Assembly: GCA_037349315.1 (NCBI GenBank)
Contig: JBAIAC010000035.1
Location: 11,980,501 to 12,044,500 of the forward strand
Reading direction: 5' to 3'
Source: Chelydra serpentina
Taxonomy: Eukaryota; Chordata; Testudines; Chelydridae
Length of the DNA: 64,000 nucleotides
In this document: piece by piece, positions 60,063 to 64,000 of the stretch
Position numbering within the stretch: the stretch's first letter is position 1
How the letters are laid out: each line of letters opens with the position of its first letter
Notes under the pieces: model-generated
Database searches by the model: none
Seen by the model: the letters and a program-made list of their open reading frames with translations, nothing else
Told to the model about the DNA's origin: nothing
Position numbers and translations under genes: made by a program

Positions 60063-60397
60063 TGGGGATAGGCAACCTTTGGCCTGCAGCCCGTTAGGGT
60101 AAGCTCCCTGGCAGACCGGGCCAATTTGTTTACCTGCCGCGTCCACAGGTTTGGTTGAGCACAGCTCCCACTAGCCGCGGTACGCCGTACCAGTCCAATG
60201 GGGGCTGCGGGAAGCAGAAGCCAGCACATCCCTCGGCCTGCACCGCTTCCCGCAGCCCCCATTGGCGTGAGGTGGCGAACCGTGGCCAGTGGGAGCCGCG
60301 ATCGGCCGAACCTGTGGCTGTGGCAGGTAAAAAAACTGGCCTGGCCCCCCAGAGGGTTTACCCTGGTGGGCTGTGGACCAAAGGTTGCCAATCCCTG
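60063..60397. mobile_element. palindromic non-autonomous hAT element (335 bp)
   Basis: It starts tggggataggcaaccttt and ends aaaggttgccaatccctg, inverted repeats of about 18 bp. The flanks gtctggat and atctggat are an 8-bp duplication with one mismatch. Almost the whole interior is an inverted repeat: 'aatgggggctgcgggaagc' against 'gcttcccgcagcccccattg', and 'tttacctgccgcgtccacag' against 'ctgtggctgtggcaggtaaa'. No coding capacity. Frames on both strands mirror each other for that reason. Confidence 0.9.
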
Positions 60398-60734
60398 ATC
60401 TGGATATATAAGTAAAGGCCTGGCAGCTAGTAACTCCAGCATTGCAATCAAGGGTCTGACACTGACTGAATATGTGTAAAGAACGTTGACGATGAACACT
60501 ATATAAATGCTAAGTATGATTAACTTTCCATTTCCATACCCCGCAGTCTCCTTCGAAGCAGATTTGTGCATGCTTAATTTTCATTAATAGAATCAATATG
60601 TATGAACTTGTACGTGTTTCAGGAAGCACCATTGCAAATTAGTTTTCAAAAAACACCCATGTGTGAATCTCTCAGCAGCAATGTATTAATAAAAAATATT
60701 TCTTACTGTCCACATTATTCTGAGGTTATTAAAA

Positions 60735-60870
60735 CTGCCTATGTGTTTTGGCCAAAATTTTCAAACAAGGGTGCCTAAAGTTAGCCACCTGAACGCAGAT
60801 TTAAGCCGCTAAATAAATGGCCTAATTTTTAAAGGGGTGAGTATCCGGAGATCCCATTGACTTCAAGGAG
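60735..60870. repeat. ancient dispersed repeat of uncertain family
   Basis: It contains 'ggccaaaattttcaaacaag', 'ggtgcctaaagttagccacc' and 'gagatcccattgacttcaag', the best-preserved member of the family seen at 22195 and 59320. Confidence 0.45.
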
Positions 60871-60874
60871 TATC

Positions 60875-62140
60875 TTTGAACTTAGAAAACAGCTTCACTC
60901 ATTATTTATTCAGTCTTGTTTTTGTGTGTCTATCATAGGAGGTTATTTCTTGTTCTTAGGAGTATTATATTTAACAAAACACAACTTCACAGATTTGTGT
61001 AGGTTTCTATTTGAAGATGCCCTTAAAAGTTCTTGTCTTTTTCTATTTGCATTTTCTTACTGAAGTAAAGCAATTTGTTTTCACTCTCTCCCCCTTGCTG
61101 GGATCTTTGCTTGACTATTCCTGTCTCATAAACTGCAGTATAGATGTTGCCAGATCAAATAATCCTGCATTATCACCTCCAATTAAGCAATCAGACTAAG
61201 TGAATTCACTAGGGGATGGAGGTGCATTTAGATCACTCAACCTGGTTTTTAAACTCCCCGTAGTTTTATATTTTCATTTCTTGGGTTGCCACAGGCAGTT
61301 ATATGGACATTATACAGGGATTGAAATACTGCCATCAGTTATCCTGTAGAGTTCCCAGGAGGGGGGGGGGCGGGGGAAATGTAACAGCACAGCAAGACCA
61401 GACTAGCTATTATGGAGGTAGCCTACAGTATGTCATAGCTTCTTGTTGGAAAACAACTACACTACACAAGCAGCTACTTTCATCCCACCTTCTACCACTC
61501 CATCTTCTTTTTATGTCTTTTAAAACTGCAGAGTTTTGTATTAGCAGCACTGAGCCTGCATTGCATTAGTAAATCACAGCCTCCCCTTGTTTAAGATGGG
61601 GGGATGTGTACCTAATGGACTAGCTACAATAGGTCTCAGGGGGAGAGAAAATGGTGCAACTAAGCTGGTCACAGCTAGTCAGTCCCATACAGAAGATGGG
61701 CGAAGCATATTGTCGGGGAGCAATATTATTGGCTTGTAAAGGCAGCATGATGCAGTGGCAATCTGCTTGCAGTAATATTCTGCTTATTTGTGCCGTGACT
61801 GCTCTGCGGTCATTACCAGCTGATATTCACCTGGCTAGAGAAGGGGTCAGAACTCTTTTCGTTTCCTGCTGCTATGTCACGTACCCCTTCCCCTCTCCAG
61901 AATGTCATTCCCCCAGTCCTCTGGCTCCATCTTGTCCTTTCGTGTTGAGGAGTGTGGGGGGCAGGAAGGACTAGTGCAATGGCAGCGATCCCAGCTTTAC
62001 TCCAACCCAGGTGTCCTCCGTGCTTTGGGATCCCTCAGCTACCCCTTTCAGACAGCTTTACGGCACTCTGGCAGCACAAAATGATCTTGGCTTGGCTCGG
62101 GATCTGGACCTAAGCGTCCAACAAATCCAAGATCTACAGG
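60875..62140. other. unassigned DNA
   Basis: No gene was recognised. A short poly-G tract lies at 61361-61370. Confidence 0.35.
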
Positions 62141-62149
62141 CAGGGGAAA

Positions 62150-62410
62150 CCCTGCCTAAACCCTGCATAAAGTGCTGTTTACATCTCATTTTAAAAGTGG
62201 TCAGGTTCAGCGTGAGGATCCATTGAGAGAGAAGCGAGGGCCCGCTCCTAAAAAGTTGCACCCATCCCCCTTCCTTATGTAGATGCCAACTGGCAGCCAC
62301 ATTCTGCACTAGCTGCAGGCTTTTGAGGTTATCCTCCGGTGGAGTGTACCATAGTCATCTAACCTTGAGATAACAGGTATGTGGGTCACCATTGAATGAC
62401 TGATCATGTA
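62150..62410 (-). pseudogene. L2-type LINE reverse-transcriptase relic
   Basis: On the minus strand at about 62326-62285 the reading is LKSLQLVQNVAAS, the 'LqLVQNxAAR' motif that follows the catalytic domain in L2/CR1-clade proteins. The preceding minus-strand sequence ('VISRLDDYGTL') fits the 'SRLDYCNSL' motif just upstream. Downstream coding is disrupted and not recognisable. It is an old fragment. Confidence 0.55.
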
Positions 62411-62449
62411 GCCATATCCTCAGGTCCACCCAAGCTGCATTCAGTGCCG

Positions 62450-63382
62450 GCTCAGGGGACTGGGGGATGGATAGGGGAGGAGGAAAGGTTACTTAATGCT
62501 CCTTTTGTAGCTTCCACATCCTGGGACCAACCATGGGCTGGCTTTCTCCCTGGCACCACTTAGAACAGCCTTGGTGCCACTCTCAGTTTCTCCTAGCTGT
62601 CTATGGCTCCAGGGGGGCATACGAGAGGCCAGGGATTCTCCCTAGCCTGGGGAAATCCTCAGAAAGCTAGTTCAGATGGCTTGAAGGCCCCTTTGCACTG
62701 CCAGGGACTTAGCCTCTTTGTTACAAGGCCAACAGGACTGAATGAAACAGGTCTTTCCATTTTTAATATTAAATTTTAAAAATATGCTCGGGTTTTCTTT
62801 TTAAAATGTATAAAACACCAGCTGAAGTGGCATTCACTCTGTGAAGCTGCAGCTCTCCACCAAGACTTCCAGAATGAAACACAGTAATATTTCAAATACT
62901 GGCCTTTAATAACTGAGGAAAGCTCCTTCCCTGTGTTATTTTTCATCAGAATGTTGTGATATTGGACAGACAGACAGATAGACAGATAGACTTTTTTTAA
63001 GGCAGATTTGGCCTTCACAATAATGGGCTTTACTGTATGTAAAGCCCTGGAAAATAATGCACTGGAGAGAAGTTCAATAGTGAACAAAGCTGGTTTGTGA
63101 AAGGGAATTTGCTTTACAGGGAAATAGAAAAACACTGCCATCTTTTGGACTAAAGAGCTATTTCAGAACAGTAACTAGTTGACTATACACAGTAAATAGT
63201 TTGTCGCCTTATACATACAAATATGGATGAAGCGCTAGTCAGATGTAAGCCTAAAGAGTCTTAATTTTACCAAAACCCAAAATAATTTCTGGGTCTAATT
63301 TAATTCTACAAATGAAAGGATTTTTAGGCTATAGGTCAGGACTCTGTCCCTAACTCTCCTCCTCATGCCCGATTAGCAGTGT
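62450..63382. other. unassigned DNA
   Basis: No gene is supported. A 122-codon minus-strand frame at 63141-62776 has no motif and crosses the tetranucleotide repeat at 62965-62990. Confidence 0.35.
62965..62990. repeat. (GACA)n/(GATA)n microsatellite
   Basis: Three GACA units then GATA and mixed units ('gacagacagatagacagata'). Confidence 0.9.
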
Positions 63383-63395
63383 CAGAAATATCAAG

Positions 63396-63564
63396 AAGAA
63401 AACAAGAAAAATATCTGTGGCACCTTAGAGACTAACAAATTTATTTCAGCATAAGCTTCTTAACCCACGAAAGCTTATGCTGAAATAAATTTGTTAGTCT
63501 CTAAGGTGCCACAGGTATTTTTCTTGTTTTCTTTTTGCTGACATAGACTAACACGGCTACTACA
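63396..63564. mobile_element. near-perfect palindrome of Penelope-type 3' ends
   Basis: Arms at 63396-63458 and 63471-63533 are inverted copies, 62 of 63 bases identical, with a 12-bp centre. Each arm carries the Penelope-like tail phrases 'aagcttatgctgaaataaat' and 'ttgttagtctctaaggtgcc'. After the right arm comes 'gacatagactaacacggcta'. The whole is flanked by an exact 13-bp direct repeat, cagaaatatcaag, at 63383-63395 and 63565-63577. No coding sequence. The high arm identity points to a recent origin or gene conversion. Confidence 0.85.
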
Positions 63565-64000
63565 CAGAAATATCAAGTGTATTCTTTCCTGGTGTTTACT
63601 AGAGGACTTGGAGGTCCCAGTAATATGGATCATGTGAGATCCCAGTACTTAATTGAAGGGGAAGGTGTGCTGAAACTTTAACAAAAGTACTTCTCTCTCA
63701 AGGGTTATGCAGAGGTTTTCATCCATGAAGTTTTTTACAACAACAAAAGTTTCTTGCCCAGTTTGAATAAAAAAAAAAATCATTCACCCATTTAATTTTC
63801 CCTTGCATGTTATAATACTGCCACTTCTGTAGTCATCCACAAAGTTATCTGGAAAAAAGAGGGCAGGCAGCACCCGAACTTTTTAACTTCAGTGGGGCAG
63901 GATTTCAACCCAGAAGTCCTCACTCTCTTGTTCCTTCTCTAACCACTACACTGTTCTTTTGTAGAACTCATGAATACATAGGGCCAGTTCACTAACCCAA

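Noticed and set aside
60050..60571. 174-codon minus-strand frame and mirror frames on the plus strand
   Set aside because: They read through the palindromic hAT element at 60063-60397, which explains their mirrored protein text.

Overview
The window looks like vertebrate intergenic or deep-intronic DNA, most likely from a turtle (Testudines). It is AT-rich and single-copy in character, with no open reading frame that reads like a complete host gene. It is peppered with repeats I associate with turtle genomes: a tRNA-headed SINE with a CR1-like tail (14797-15004, 33624-33800), CR1 LINE 3' ends (57174-57640), MIR-like CORE-SINE pieces, old L2-type LINE relics, Penelope-like 3' ends, and many non-autonomous hAT and PIF/Harbinger DNA transposons. 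The species call rests on recognising repeat families from memory. No database search was possible.

Layout. 1-3600 holds a decayed intron-less coiled-coil coding relic on the minus strand, a 221-bp hAT element and GC-richer unassigned sequence. 3600-18000 is mostly unassigned AT-rich DNA with a few SINE, LINE and hAT remnants. 18806-20428 is a 1.6-kb hAT foldback element that carries two copies of the transposase C-terminal dimerisation domain pointing outward. 21800-28600 holds four Harbinger-type MITEs, a hAT element, a Penelope-derived composite and an L2 relic. 29200-36600 holds further hAT elements, one SINE and palindromic MITEs. 38400-41000 is a dense GC-rich block of three hAT insertions, two of which sit side by side with overlapping target sites. 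43700-45400 holds a Penelope-like element 3' end that still encodes part of its endonuclease, a palindromic MITE and a GC-rich repeat. 49300-51700 holds a Harbinger MITE, a hAT element and a broken HARBI1-like transposase. 57174 to the end holds a CR1 end, two hAT elements, an L2 relic and a near-perfect Penelope-derived palindrome.

How parts relate. Nothing here forms a host operon or pathway. What the parts share is mobility: thirteen elements show hAT-type 8-bp target duplications that I could read directly, several MITEs show 3-bp TTA/ATA-type duplications with a Harbinger transposase relic nearby, and two Penelope-end composites show 11- and 13-bp duplications. Coding similarities named below are from motif recognition only.
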